DNA of 64,000 nt from Thermohalobaculum sediminis (GCF_023487995.1 NZ_JAMFKN010000005.1:124001-188000), one strand, 5' to 3'; positions 46,057 to 57,065 are shown, numbered from the stretch's first letter. Translations and numbers: made by a program. Notes: generated by a model from the sequence alone, not told the origin.

Positions 46057-46428
46057 TCACTCGTCGTCGCAGACGTGCGGCTCGTCCTCGACGATGCCGC
46101 GTGCCGCGTCCATCGCGGCGACGCAGGCGCGCAGCTTCCGCACCTCGGGGTGGGCGGTGTACTCGGCCATCAGGGGCGCGTAGAGCGCGGCAGCCGCGCT
46201 CCGCTGGCCGCGCGCGCAGGCGGCGTCGATCGCGGCCGTGATCTCGCTGTGCCGCTCGAGCATCTCGTCCGAGAAAGACTCGATCGCGGCCGTGTCCACC
46301 CCGGCCATGCAGGCCTCGAAGGCGGCGATGTCGGCCTCGCTCGGCTCGCCAGGGTCGGGCGCGGCTTGCTGCGCGAACGGGGCGAGAGGAAGAAGGCAGG
46401 CAACGAGACTGGCGGCGGCGATGCGCAT
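46057..46428 (-). CDS. Small secreted four-cysteine protein, unknown
   Basis: 123 residues. A short signal peptide is likely (MRIAAASLVACLLPLAPFAQQA). The mature part is acidic and helical with four spaced cysteines (FEACMAG, DAACARG, LRACVAA, PHVCDDE) that could form two disulfides in the periplasm. A conserved look and matching composition support a real gene, but I recognise no family. It converges with the metallopeptidase-like gene. Confidence 0.6.
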   Translation of the reverse strand: MRIAAASLVACLLPLAPFAQQAAPDPGEPSEADIAAFEACMAGVDTAAIESFSDEMLERHSEITAAIDAACARGQRSAAAALYAPLMAEYTAHPEVRKLRACVAAMDAARGIVEDEPHVCDDE

Positions 46429-46620
46429 GATGGATCTTCCCGATGCCGCCCCTTCGCGCGGTGGCGCGCGAGCATTTCCCCAAGGAGCAGCGTCCCCCTG
46501 CGATGTCGCAGGGTTGCGCGAAGGTCAACGGGGGACGACGCGGCGTCGGCGCGCAAGCCCGCGGCTGTGGCTTCGATGCGGCATGGCGAGGGGGGAACGG
46601 CAAGGCGGGACGCCGCGCCC

Positions 46621-47238
46621 TCAGGCCTTGCCCGAGACCCTGTCCCAGAACTCGGCCCGATCGTTCGTGCGCGGGAATGGCTCGTCCGGCACGGGCACGC
46701 CGAGAAAGGCGCAGAGCGGGGCCCAGCCCTCCTTGACCTGATAGACCAGCAGGCGCTCGGCCGGGATCGTCGCCCGAACCGCCGCGACATGCGCCTCGAA
46801 CCCCCGGCGAAGCGTCTCAGCGTCGAGGCCGGGCGGAAAGCCGGTGCGGCCGATCACGCCCACGCACATCTCGTGCCAGGGCCGCGCCTCGTCCGGCAGC
46901 ATGCCGGGCGCGGCGAGCAGGCGGTAGATGGTCTCGGAGAAGCTCGCGAGCCAGCTTTCGGGGCTGCGCACGGTCAGGATGAACTTCGCATTGGGATAGG
47001 CCGCGTCGAGTTCCCGGAAGAAGCCGGCGGTGGGCCAGTCCACGGCGCTGCCATAGCCTGCATAGATCGCCGCCCAGTCCGGCCGCCCCTGCGCCGCCGC
47101 GGCCCAGAGCGGGACCTGTGTGGCCTGGTCGAGCAGCACCTCCTCCATGTGGTGGCAGGGCCCGAGCCCGAGCCGGTTGATCGCAAGCTTGAGCGAATAG
47201 GTGCCGGTGCGTCCCAGCCCGGCGCCGATCACATGCAT
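46621..47238 (-). CDS. Sulfotransferase-like protein (Sulfotransfer_4 type)
   Basis: 205 residues. The N-terminal PAPS 5'-phosphosulfate loop pattern is present (VIGAGLGRTGTYSLKLAINRLG), and the 3'-phosphate region reads KFILTVRSPESWLASF. The middle HHMEEVLLDQ and the end LCAFLGVPVPDEPFPRTND fit the short sulfotransferase family often found in bacteria and fungi. It would move a sulfate from PAPS to an unknown acceptor. No PAPS synthesis gene is near. It is upstream-independent of groEL, 150 bases away on the same strand. Confidence 0.8.
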   Translation of the reverse strand: MHVIGAGLGRTGTYSLKLAINRLGLGPCHHMEEVLLDQATQVPLWAAAAQGRPDWAAIYAGYGSAVDWPTAGFFRELDAAYPNAKFILTVRSPESWLASFSETIYRLLAAPGMLPDEARPWHEMCVGVIGRTGFPPGLDAETLRRGFEAHVAAVRATIPAERLLVYQVKEGWAPLCAFLGVPVPDEPFPRTNDRAEFWDRVSGKA

Positions 47239-47331
47239 CTCCGCGACTCCCCCTTCGCACGATCCCGCGCAGTGGCGACGCGCCAGAGCGTGTCGGCGAG
47301 GCTAGCAGGTCTGGCGACGGGCGCGAAATCG

Positions 47332-47360
47332 AAAAGGGCCGCCCCTCGCGGGACGGCCCC
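47332..47360 (-). terminator. Rho-independent terminator of groESL
   Basis: On the minus strand, just past the groEL stop, a 10-base stem (one G-T pair) with a GCGA tetraloop is followed by TTTT. Arms are 47336-47345 and 47350-47359; the T-run is 47332-47335. Confidence 0.85.
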
Positions 47361-47388
47361 TCGGTCTGCCTCGCGGCGGACGGCGCGA

Positions 47389-49396
<2,008 letters not shown>

Positions 49397-49464
49397 GGTG
49401 GCGCTCCTTACATAGCTGGTTGCGGTTCATATCTGTTGGGGGCGATGCCCTTCCCTTGTGGGTA

Positions 49465-49491
49465 TTAGCACTCGCCTCCCCTGAGTGCTAA
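49465..49491. promoter_or_regulatory. CIRCE operator (HrcA site)
   Basis: Perfect 9-9-9 inverted repeat: TTAGCACTC, nine bases, GAGTGCTAA. This is the consensus HrcA heat-shock repressor site. It lies just downstream of the groES promoter, in the 5' untranslated leader, where HrcA binding would block early transcription. Confidence 0.97.
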
Positions 49492-49506
49492 CATCCGGGC
49501 AGGCGG

Positions 49507-49535
49507 GATGTATTGAACGGCTCTTGGACTGTCAA
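49507..49535 (-). promoter_or_regulatory. groESL sigma-70-type promoter
   Basis: On the minus strand TTGACA (49535-49530) and TACATC (49512-49507) are 17 bases apart. The start would fall near 49500, placing CIRCE about 10 bases into the transcript. Confidence 0.8.
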
Positions 49536-49604
49536 GGCGCAGATGCGCGTGCGCGGCCGAATTGATGGCGGCGCGCTAGCAGTGGGGCGCGGGAAAGGAA
49601 GCGG

Positions 49605-50606
49605 ATGCGGCGGATCTTCTGGACTCTGATCGCCCTGATGGGCGGTGGCGGCACGGCCTGGGCCGCGTGCGGCGGCGAGGACCTGATGGCGCGTCTCGCC
49701 GCCGAGCGCCCGCCCGCCCACGAGGCGATCCTCGCCGGCGCGGCCGGCATCGAGAACGGCGAGGGCCGGCTCTGGCGGGTCGAGCGCGCGGGCGTCCCGG
49801 CATCGCATCTGTTCGGGACCTACCATGACACCACCGCGATTGGGACGATGACGGCGCAGGTCGAGGCCGCGTTCGAGGAGGCCGGAACGCTGGTCGTCGA
49901 GCTGACCGAGGACGAGATGGCGCGGCTTCAGGCCCGCGTCGCCACCGATCCCTCCTTCGTCTTCGCCGCGGAGGGCGCCGGCGTCGCGGCGCGGCTCGCC
50001 CCCGCCGAGCTCGCCCGCGCCGAGGCCGTGCTGGCGCGGCGCGGCCTCACGGTCGAGATGGCCGAGCGGATGCAGCCCTGGATGTTCTTCTCGGTGATGG
50101 GCATCCCGGCCTGCGAGCTCGAGGCAATGGCGGCGGGCGCCGAGGTGATGGACAAGGCGCTGATGACCCGCGCCGCGGCGGCGGGCATGCCGGTGGTCGG
50201 GCTCGAGACCTACGAGGAGGCGCTCGGCGCCTTCGGCGGGATCGACCCCGACCTCGCGGCCGAGCTCGCGGGTGACGCCCTGCGCCTCGCCGAGCACGAG
50301 GAGGACATCCGTGCCACCATGCTGGGCCTCTACCGCGAGGGCCGCATCGCCGCGATCGACAGCTTCAGCGACTGGCTGGCGGCCGAGGAGGCCGATCGGC
50401 TTCCGGCCGAGGCGGTGCGCGTTGGAGATGCGCTCGAGGCCGAGCTGATCGACGCCCGCAACCGCCGCTGGATGGAACGGCTGGTGCCCGTCCTCGCGGC
50501 CGGCGGCGCCTTCGTCGCGGTGGGCGGGCTGCACCTGCCGGGCGACGTGGGGCTGGTTACCCTGCTGCGGGGCGAGGGCTTCACCGTGACGCGCGTGCCC
50601 GAGTGA
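49605..50606 (+). CDS. TraB/GumN (Tiki-like) family secreted protein
   Basis: 333 residues with a signal peptide (MRRIFWTLIALMGGGGTAWA; the following AACG could be a lipobox). The family marker pairs are present: HLFGTYHDT near 68 with the first metal-type His, and GGLHLPGDVGLVTLLRGEGF near the end. GumN/TraB proteins share a fold with Tiki metalloproteases; bacterial roles are unknown. It is divergent from groES and shares the intergenic region with the CIRCE-controlled promoter. Confidence 0.85.
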   Translation: MRRIFWTLIALMGGGGTAWAACGGEDLMARLAAERPPAHEAILAGAAGIENGEGRLWRVERAGVPASHLFGTYHDTTAIGTMTAQVEAAFEEAGTLVVELTEDEMARLQARVATDPSFVFAAEGAGVAARLAPAELARAEAVLARRGLTVEMAERMQPWMFFSVMGIPACELEAMAAGAEVMDKALMTRAAAAGMPVVGLETYEEALGAFGGIDPDLAAELAGDALRLAEHEEDIRATMLGLYREGRIAAIDSFSDWLAAEEADRLPAEAVRVGDALEAELIDARNRRWMERLVPVLAAGGAFVAVGGLHLPGDVGLVTLLRGEGFTVTRVPE

Positions 50607-50730
50607 GCCGCTCGATGCCAATGTCCGTCGCCCGCGACCACCCGCCGCGAGGTTGACCGCGCGCCCGTTACCGCGCATATCGGCGCGGCGGCGAGCATCC
50701 CTTGCCCCGATTTCCGACCGGAACCGAGCC

Positions 50731-51627
50731 ATGTCCCTCAACCACGCCCCGCGCGCGAGCGCCCGCACGACGCGCCTGATCGGTCGCCTCGACGAGATTG
50801 CGGACGGCTATGACGCCGTGCTGTGCGACCTGTGGGGCTGCTATCACGACGGCATCCGCCCCTTTCCCGCCGCGGTCGCGGCGCTGACCAGCTACCGCGC
50901 GCGCGGCGGCATCGTGGTGCTGCTGACGAATGCGCCGCGCCCGCCGGCGTCGGTCGCGCGCTTCCTCGACGCGATGGGCGCGCCGAAGGACAGCTACGAC
51001 GCCATCATGTCGTCGGGCGGTGCCTGCCAGCGGGCGATCGCCTCGGGCACTTTGGGACGCCGCTTCCACTATGTGGGTCCCGAGCGCGACCGGCACATGC
51101 TGGCGGAAATCGGCTTCGACGACACGCCGGCGGCCCAGGCCGACGCCATTCTCTGCACGGGTTTCGAGGACGACACGCGCCAGACGCCGGCCGATTACGA
51201 CCCCCATATCGCGAGCTGGCGCGCCCGCGGCCTGCGGCTCGTCTGCGCCAATCCCGACATCGTGGTCGACCGCGGGCACGAGCGTCTGTGGTGCGCCGGG
51301 GCGATCGCGCAGCGCTATGCGGAGGCAGGCGGCGAGGTGATCTGGTTCGGCAAGCCGCACCGTCCGACCTACGAGCAGAGCATGGCGCTGGTCGCCGAAC
51401 TCGCGGGCCGCGAGATCGCGCCGGAGCGGGTGCTCGGCATCGGCGACGGCATCCTCACCGACGTCAAGGGCGCGCTCGACTTCGGCATCGACGCCCTCTT
51501 CGTCTCGGGCGGGCTGGCGGCAGCCGAGGTCGGCGCGGACCCCGACCATCCTGACGCCGCCCGGCTCGGCAACTGGTTGGCCGAGAGGGGCCAGTCGCCG
51601 CAGTTCGCGATCGGCCGGTTGCGCTAG
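50731..51627 (+). CDS. HAD-superfamily class IIA hydrolase (TIGR01459 type)
   Basis: 298 residues. HAD motif I is AVLCDLWGCYHDG (nucleophile Asp then WG), the form typical of this subfamily; VVLLTNAPRP is motif II, FGKPHRPTYE carries the motif III Lys, and LGIGDGILTDVKGA is motif IV. It probably dephosphorylates a small metabolite; the substrate is not established. The capping domain is between motifs II and III, as in class IIA. Monocistronic in appearance, followed by a 199-base gap. Confidence 0.88.
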   Translation: MSLNHAPRASARTTRLIGRLDEIADGYDAVLCDLWGCYHDGIRPFPAAVAALTSYRARGGIVVLLTNAPRPPASVARFLDAMGAPKDSYDAIMSSGGACQRAIASGTLGRRFHYVGPERDRHMLAEIGFDDTPAAQADAILCTGFEDDTRQTPADYDPHIASWRARGLRLVCANPDIVVDRGHERLWCAGAIAQRYAEAGGEVIWFGKPHRPTYEQSMALVAELAGREIAPERVLGIGDGILTDVKGALDFGIDALFVSGGLAAAEVGADPDHPDAARLGNWLAERGQSPQFAIGRLR

Positions 51628-51792
51628 CCGCTCCGGGGGCGCGGGCGCGCCGCTGGCGGGGTCGCGTCTCGCCGCTGGGCCATCCGCTCAGTAGGGGTCG
51701 GGCTGAGAGAGTTTTGAAATTTTATTTCGATCATGGAATTTGATTGAGAACTATCTTTCGCAAGATTGTTGCGTGGTGCTCCCGAATCCGCT

Positions 51793-51810
51793 ATTGATGC
51801 ACTGCACAAT
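51793..51810. promoter_or_regulatory. Imperfect dyad upstream of the MaoC-family gene
   Basis: ATTGATGCACTGCACAAT is a near-palindrome within an AT-rich stretch (about 51705-51800), 16 bases before the MaoC start. TGCA-rich dyads are bound by PhaR-type regulators of PHB genes in related bacteria; this assignment is tentative. Confidence 0.35.
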
Positions 51811-51826
51811 GACGGAGGACGACTCG

Positions 51827-52270
51827 ATGCTGGACAACATCCCGCGCGGCACGATCTGCATCGAGGACCTGTCCGTGGGCCTCACGCGCAGCCTCTCCAA
51901 GCGGATCGAGGATTACGACATCCGCCTGTTCGCCGATGTCTCGACCGACCGCAATCCGGTGCATCTGGACGACGACTATGCGCGCGACACGATCTTCGGC
52001 GGGCGCATCGCGCACGGGATGCTGACGGCCTCGCTGATCTCGGCGGTGATTGGCGAGCAGTTGCCGGGGCATGGCAGCGTGTATCTGGGCCAGACGCTAA
52101 AGTTCCTCGCGCCGGTCTTTCCCGGCGACGAGGTGACCGCCGAGGTCTCGGTCCGCGAGATCGACCATGGCCGCCGCCGCGTCACCCTTGATTGCGTCTG
52201 CCGGGTGGGCGAAAAGGCGGTTCTCAAGGGCGAGGCGCTGGTGCTGGCGCCCTCGAAGAAGTTCGACTGA
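51827..52270 (+). CDS. MaoC-family (R)-specific enoyl-CoA hydratase-like protein
   Basis: 147 residues. The hydratase 2 motif is complete: FADVSTDRNPVHLDDDYARDTIFGGRIAHGML, with Asp and His as catalytic pair. PhaJ-type enzymes hydrate enoyl-CoA to (R)-3-hydroxyacyl-CoA, feeding PHB-like polymers. The ATG at 51827 has GGAGG 8 bases upstream; the ATG at 51809 lies at the end of the dyad and has no ribosome site. It leads a rightward run with ribF and plsC, a gene order seen in rhodobacteria. Exact substrate unknown. Confidence 0.85.
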   Translation: MLDNIPRGTICIEDLSVGLTRSLSKRIEDYDIRLFADVSTDRNPVHLDDDYARDTIFGGRIAHGMLTASLISAVIGEQLPGHGSVYLGQTLKFLAPVFPGDEVTAEVSVREIDHGRRRVTLDCVCRVGEKAVLKGEALVLAPSKKFD

Positions 52271-52288
52271 CGGGGGCGCGCGCCCCCG
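52271..52288. repeat. Perfect GC palindrome between MaoC gene and ribF
   Basis: CGGGGGCGCGCGCCCCCG is an 18-base perfect palindrome starting right after the MaoC stop and ending 16 bases before the ribF ATG. No T-run follows, so it is not a standard terminator; it could slow ribosomes or protect mRNA ends, or partly hide the ribF ribosome site. Confidence 0.6.
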
Positions 52289-52304
52289 CAAGTCCGGGGG
52301 CGAG

Positions 52305-53291
52305 ATGCGGATCAGCCACGGCTTCGAGGATCTCGGGCCAGGTTTGCGGGGCGGTGCGGCTGCCATCGGCAACTTCGATGGCGTGCATCTGGGCCACCGC
52401 GCCCTGATCGACGCCGCACGCGCGGCCGCCGCCGCGGCGGGGCCGGGAACGCCCGTCTCGGTCGTGACCTTCGAGCCCCATCCGCGCCGCCACTTCCAGC
52501 CCGACGCGCCGCCATTCCGCCTGACCACGCCCGAGGAGAAGGCGCACCTGATCGCCGCGGCCGGGGTCGAGCGGCTGCATGTGCTGACCTTCGATGCGGC
52601 CCTCTCCTCGATGTCGCCCGAGACCTTCGCGCGCGAGGTGATCGCGGGCGGGCTCGGGCTCGGGCATGTCGTGGTGGGCGAGGACTTTCGCTTCGGTCAC
52701 AGGCGCGCCGGCGACGCCGCGCTGCTGCGCCGGCTGGGCCAGCACATGGGGTTCGGCGTGACGATCCTGCACGTGGTGGGTGACGAAGCTGGCGACTTTT
52801 CCTCGACCGCCGCGAGGGTCGCGGTCGAGCAGGGCAACATGGCCGATGCCGCGGCGATCCTGGGGCGCTGGCACGCGGTCACGGGACGGGTGCGGCAGGG
52901 CGACCGGCGCGGCCGCGAGCTTGGCTATCCCACTGCCAATCTCGAGTTCGGTGCGCAGATCCTGCCGCGCTTCGGCATCTATGCCGCCCGCGTCGAGGTG
53001 CGCGACGGGCCGCACCGGGGCCTGCATGACGGCGTGGCCTCGATCGGCGTGCGGCCGACGTTCGGGGTGAACGCGCCCAACTTCGAGGTGCATCTGTTCG
53101 ATTTCGACGGCAACCTCTACGGCGCGCCGATGGCGGCGGGCCTCGTCGCCTTCCTGCGGGCCGAGGCGCGGTTCGACAGCGTCGAGGCGCTGATCGCGCA
53201 GATGGACCGGGACAGCCTCGATGCGCGCGACGCGCTTTCGCGTGCCCGGATCCCGCACCGCGCGCCCGGCGCGCGCAAGCGGTCGGGCTGA
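52305..53291 (+). CDS. ribF: Bifunctional riboflavin kinase / FAD synthetase
   Basis: 328 residues. The N-terminal FMN adenylyltransferase domain has AIGNFDGVHLGHRAL (about 21-35) and VVGEDFRFGHRRAGD; the C-terminal riboflavin kinase has GRELGYPTANLEF and SIGVRPTFGVN. It converts riboflavin to FMN and then FAD, the cofactors used by the many flavoproteins encoded elsewhere in the window. No FMN riboswitch is seen. ATG at 52305. Confidence 0.96.
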   Translation: MRISHGFEDLGPGLRGGAAAIGNFDGVHLGHRALIDAARAAAAAAGPGTPVSVVTFEPHPRRHFQPDAPPFRLTTPEEKAHLIAAAGVERLHVLTFDAALSSMSPETFAREVIAGGLGLGHVVVGEDFRFGHRRAGDAALLRRLGQHMGFGVTILHVVGDEAGDFSSTAARVAVEQGNMADAAAILGRWHAVTGRVRQGDRRGRELGYPTANLEFGAQILPRFGIYAARVEVRDGPHRGLHDGVASIGVRPTFGVNAPNFEVHLFDFDGNLYGAPMAAGLVAFLRAEARFDSVEALIAQMDRDSLDARDALSRARIPHRAPGARKRSG

Positions 53292-53301
53292 AGGCGGACG
53301 C

Positions 53302-54081
53302 ATGCGGCCGGTCGTCTTCAACCTGTTCTTCTACGGCTACACGTTCTGGATCGCGCTGAGGATCTGGACGCTGGCGGGCCTCGGCCGGCCGAAGGAGCGG
53401 CTCTGGCCCCTGATCCGGCACTGGGGCGAGACGGTCCTGCGCGCGGTCGATGTCATCCTGCGCTCGCGCGTCGAGGTGCGCGGCCTCGACCGCTTGCCGG
53501 GCGAGGGGCCGGTCTTCATGGTCTCGAAGCACCAGTCCGAACTCGACATCGTGCTGCTGGCGGCGCTGTTCCCCAATGCCGGAGCGGTGGCGATGCAGGA
53601 GCTCGAGCGCTATCCGTTCTTCGGCCGCATCCTGCACGCGCTGGACCTCGTGCTCGTCGCCGTCGACCAGGGTCCGCAGGGCCGGACCGAGCAGACGGTC
53701 GAGGGCGCACGGCGCATCATCACGCAGGGCCGCCCGATGGTCATCTACCCCGAGGGCACGCTGATGGAGCTGGGCGCGAAGGAGCGCTACCGCCGCGGCG
53801 CCGCCCACATCTACCGCGCGCTCGACTGCCACGCGGTGCCCGTCGCGCTCTCGCTCGGCGTGATCTGGCCGCGGCGCGACTGGCGCAAGCGCACCGGCGT
53901 CCAGGGGGTAATCGAGTTCCTCGAGCCGGTTCCGCCCGGCCTCGACCCCGAGACGTTCATGGCCGAGATCGAGCGCCGCATCGAGATCCGCACGATCGAG
54001 CTGATCCGCGAGAGCGCACCCCCCGAGGTCCTGGCCCGGGCCGAGGATCGCTTTGCACGCGGTGCGAACAATCACGGCTGA
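53302..54081 (+). CDS. plsC: 1-acyl-sn-glycerol-3-phosphate acyltransferase
   Basis: 259 residues. The acyltransferase HX4D motif is His77-Asp82 in SKHQSELD; the phosphate-binding motif is MVIYPEGT and the third is VPVALSLGV. An N-terminal hydrophobic helix anchors it in the inner membrane. It makes phosphatidic acid from lysophosphatidic acid. It starts 11 bases after ribF, and an LplT-like transporter follows, so a role in lysophospholipid recycling is also possible. Confidence 0.9.
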   Translation: MRPVVFNLFFYGYTFWIALRIWTLAGLGRPKERLWPLIRHWGETVLRAVDVILRSRVEVRGLDRLPGEGPVFMVSKHQSELDIVLLAALFPNAGAVAMQELERYPFFGRILHALDLVLVAVDQGPQGRTEQTVEGARRIITQGRPMVIYPEGTLMELGAKERYRRGAAHIYRALDCHAVPVALSLGVIWPRRDWRKRTGVQGVIEFLEPVPPGLDPETFMAEIERRIEIRTIELIRESAPPEVLARAEDRFARGANNHG

Positions 54082-54195
54082 GCCCCATGCCCGGCCCGGT
54101 CCGCGCCGCGGCGTCGTTCGGCACTGGCGGGCCGGCGGGGCGGGCGCTATGACTGGCGCGCTGCCCGGTGCGCGCTACCGTCTGTCGGCAGCCCG

Positions 54196-55542
54196 ATGGA
54201 CATGGCCAGCATGACCGAGCACCGACCGAACCAGTTTGCCCTACTCAGGAGCCGGCGCTTCCTGCCGCTGTTTCTGGTGCAGTTCCTGGGCGCCTTCAAC
54301 GATCAGGTCTACCAGAAGGCGTTCGTGGCGCTCGTCACCTACCGGCTGGCCGATCAGGTCGGGGTGCCGCTGGCGATGCTCGGCGTGATCGCCTCGGCGT
54401 TGTTCATCCTGCCCTTCGCGGTGGTGACGCCGACCGCGGGGCAATATGCCGACCGGGTCGACAAAGCGGTGATGATGCGCTTCGTCAAGGCCTGGGAGAT
54501 CGTGGTGATGGGCCTCGCCGTGATCGGCTACCACACCCAGAACATCTATTTCCTCTATTTCGTGCTGTTCCTGATGGGCGCGCAATCGGCGGTGTTCGCG
54601 CCGATCAAGTATGCCGTGCTGCCGCAATATCTGCGCCCGCACGAGCTTCTGGGCGGCAACGGGCTGGTGCAGGGCTCGACCTTCCTCGCGATCATCTTCG
54701 GCACGATCCTCGGCAACGAGCTGATCCTGACCGAGTACGGTGTCAGCATCGTCTCGGGCGTCGTGGTGGCGATCGCGGTGGCGGGCTTCGTCGCCTCGCT
54801 CTACACGCCTTCGGCGCCCGCCTCCGCGCCGCACGAGCCGGTGGACTGGGTGTTTCCGCGCGCCATCGCGCGGCTGATGGACATGGCGTGGCAGAACCGC
54901 CCGGCCTTTCGCGCGATCCTCGCGATCTCGTGGTTCTGGTTCCTCGGCGCCACCTTCCTTTCGCTGCTGCCGGCCTATGCCAAGGAAGAGCTTGGCGCCG
55001 ACGAGAGCGTGCTGACCGTGCTGCTGGCCGCCTTCTCGATCGGCGTGGCGCTGGGGGCGGTGGCGTCCGAGCGGCTGGGGCGCGGGCGCGTGGGCGTCGA
55101 CCTGCCGCCGGTGGGGGCGCTGGGGCTCGCGGTGATGGCGGTGGAGCTGTGGTTCGCGACACCGGTTCGGACGGGGCCCGGCCTGATCGACCGCGCGGCC
55201 TTTTTCGCCGACCCGCAGGGCTGGCGCATCCTGGTCGACTTCGTGCTGATCGCGGCCTTCGCGGGCATGTATGTCACGCCCCTGAACGCGGTCCTCCAGT
55301 CCGAGGCCACGCCGTCGCGCCGGGCGCAGTTCATCGCGGCGTCGAACGTGATGGACGCGACCTTCATGGTCGTCTCGGCTGGCGTGGTCGCGGTGCTGGT
55401 CGGGATGGGGCTGGGCACGACCGAGGTGCTGGTGCTGGTGACCGTGAGCGGCCTGCCGATGTCGATCCTGGTCGCGCGCTACGCGCCGGGCACGCGGCTG
55501 GGCCGCGTGGCGCTCGCGCTCTGGCCGAGGGGGCCGCAATGA
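54196..55542 (+). CDS. LplT-like MFS transporter (lysophospholipid type)
   Basis: 448 residues, about 12 membrane segments. The N-terminal [22 protein letters not shown] and [19 protein letters not shown], then [22 protein letters not shown], are close to LplT, which flips lysophospholipids inward across the inner membrane for re-acylation. In enterobacteria lplT is joined to the aas acyltransferase; here plsC is the upstream neighbour (114 bases). The true start may be one of three ATGs (54196, 54202, 54211). It overlaps the next gene by ATGA. Confidence 0.82.
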   Translation: MDMASMTEHRPNQFALLRSRRFLPLFLVQFLGAFNDQVYQKAFVALVTYRLADQVGVPLAMLGVIASALFILPFAVVTPTAGQYADRVDKAVMMRFVKAWEIVVMGLAVIGYHTQNIYFLYFVLFLMGAQSAVFAPIKYAVLPQYLRPHELLGGNGLVQGSTFLAIIFGTILGNELILTEYGVSIVSGVVVAIAVAGFVASLYTPSAPASAPHEPVDWVFPRAIARLMDMAWQNRPAFRAILAISWFWFLGATFLSLLPAYAKEELGADESVLTVLLAAFSIGVALGAVASERLGRGRVGVDLPPVGALGLAVMAVELWFATPVRTGPGLIDRAAFFADPQGWRILVDFVLIAAFAGMYVTPLNAVLQSEATPSRRAQFIAASNVMDATFMVVSAGVVAVLVGMGLGTTEVLVLVTVSGLPMSILVARYAPGTRLGRVALALWPRGPQ

Positions 55543-55976
55543 GCCGCCCGTTCTGGGAGAAGCCGCTTGGCCGCATGACGCTCGCCGAGTGGGAGTCGCT
55601 CTGCGACGGCTGCGGGCGGTGCTGCGTCGTCAAGCTCGAGGACGAGGACACCGGCGAGATCAACTACACCGACGTGGCCTGCCGGCTGTTCGACGATGAC
55701 ACCTGCCGGTGCGGGAACTACGCGCTGCGCGCCAAGCTGGTGACGGGCTGCGTCGTGCTCACGCCCGCGACGCTGCCCGAGGTCGCGCACTGGCTGCCGC
55801 ACAGTTGCGCTTACCGGCGGCTGCACGAGGGGCGCGGCCTCGCGGCCTGGCACCCGTTGGTGTCGGGCGACCCGGCGAGCGTGCACCGCGCCGGCATCTC
55901 GCTGCGCGGGCAGACCGTGCCCGAGTGGGAAGTCGCGGAGGAGGAGCTGGAGGACCATGTCGTCGACTTTCCCTGA
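55539..55976 (+). CDS. YcgN/UPF0260-family cysteine-cluster protein
   Basis: 145 residues. The family signature is the N-terminal [21 protein letters not shown] block (here [17 protein letters not shown]), followed by [14 protein letters not shown] and LPHSCAYR; about eight conserved cysteines suggest zinc or Fe-S binding. The usual ending LRGQTVPE is present. Function unknown. Its ATG overlaps the LplT-like stop, so expression is coupled. Confidence 0.9.
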   Translation: MSRPFWEKPLGRMTLAEWESLCDGCGRCCVVKLEDEDTGEINYTDVACRLFDDDTCRCGNYALRAKLVTGCVVLTPATLPEVAHWLPHSCAYRRLHEGRGLAAWHPLVSGDPASVHRAGISLRGQTVPEWEVAEEELEDHVVDFP

Positions 55977-56021
55977 ACCCCGCCCGCCACGGCTGCAGCG
56001 CGGCACGGGCCGCGTGCCCTC

Positions 56022-57065
56022 ATGACCACCACGCGGCGGTGCTCGCTTCAGCTCGAGATGGTGCTGGATGCGACCGACGGGCTGCGCGCCGCGGCCCGGC
56101 GCATTGTGCAGGCCCTGCCGCCGCGCCCGGCGGCGCGCGACGAGGCCGCGCTGGCCGAGGCCGTCGCGCTCCTGCCCGAACTGACCAACCGGCTGCAACG
56201 CGGCGCGGCTCGGGTGCGGCGCAACGCGCCCTCCGACGAGATGCGCGAGCTGCTCGACATCGCCCGCGTCACGGCGCGCGAGGTGCCGCGCGTCGTCTCG
56301 GCCCTTGGCCATGTGCTCGAGCGTCGGGCGGAGCCGCTGATGCCGTCGCGCGGGCCGGTCACCGCCGCGACCCGGCGGGCCGAGGTGCTATCGCGAGGCT
56401 TCAACCTGCTCGAGGTCGCGGCGAGCGGCGACGCGCAGGCCGAGGAGATGCGCGCCCACGCCTATCCCTTCATCCCGCTCGGCGCCGAGAGCTATGTCGA
56501 GCGCATGCAGGCGGCGTGGCGCATCCTGGCGGTGATCGGCGACCCGGCCTGCGCGCGCTTCCTCGAGGTTGGGGCGGGGGCGGGCTCGAAGCTCTTCCTC
56601 GCCGCGCAGTTCTTTCCGCAGGTCGATGGCATCGAGCTCGACCCCAACTACCTCGCCCGCGCCGAGCTGATCGGCAACACGTTCCGCCCGGCACGCCGCG
56701 TGCTGCCCGGCGACGCGCTCGCCTTCGAGGGGTATGGCGAATACGACGTCATCTACAGCTATCTTCCGTTCAACGACCCCGAGATGCAGGCCGCGCTCGA
56801 GCAGCGCATCCTCGGTCAGGCGCGGGATGGCGCCATCCTGATACTGCCGATGCTGCGGACCGACCTGAACACGCGGATGCCGCTTCTGCCCGGCGAGATC
56901 GTGGTCAAGGGGCTTGGCGAGGCGGCGCTGTCGGACCTCGCGGGCGAGGCTCAGTTCGTCGGCACCGCCGTGCCCCCGATGCTGCGGCCCGAGGAGCGGG
57001 GCGGGCGGCGCAATCTGATGCTCCCCGCCATCGAGGCGCTGGCCCGCGCGGGTTTTGCCGCCTGA
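56022..57065 (+). CDS. Class I SAM-dependent methyltransferase-like protein
   Basis: 347 residues. The N-terminal 130 residues are helical and unrecognised. The methyltransferase fold starts near 180 with motif I FLEVGAGAGSKLFLA, then the acidic GIELDPNYLARAE and the post-motif GYGEYDVIYSYLPFNDPEMQ. Both SAM-binding features are intact. Methyl acceptor unknown. It lies 45 bases after the YcgN-like gene on the same strand. The N-terminal extension is unusual and could hold the acceptor site. Confidence 0.75.
   Translation: MTTTRRCSLQLEMVLDATDGLRAAARRIVQALPPRPAARDEAALAEAVALLPELTNRLQRGAARVRRNAPSDEMRELLDIARVTAREVPRVVSALGHVLERRAEPLMPSRGPVTAATRRAEVLSRGFNLLEVAASGDAQAEEMRAHAYPFIPLGAESYVERMQAAWRILAVIGDPACARFLEVGAGAGSKLFLAAQFFPQVDGIELDPNYLARAELIGNTFRPARRVLPGDALAFEGYGEYDVIYSYLPFNDPEMQAALEQRILGQARDGAILILPMLRTDLNTRMPLLPGEIVVKGLGEAALSDLAGEAQFVGTAVPPMLRPEERGGRRNLMLPAIEALARAGFAA

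Noticed and set aside
52305..52320. FMN riboswitch before ribF
   Set aside because: The 34-base gap to the MaoC gene is far too short for the aptamer and is filled by a palindrome.
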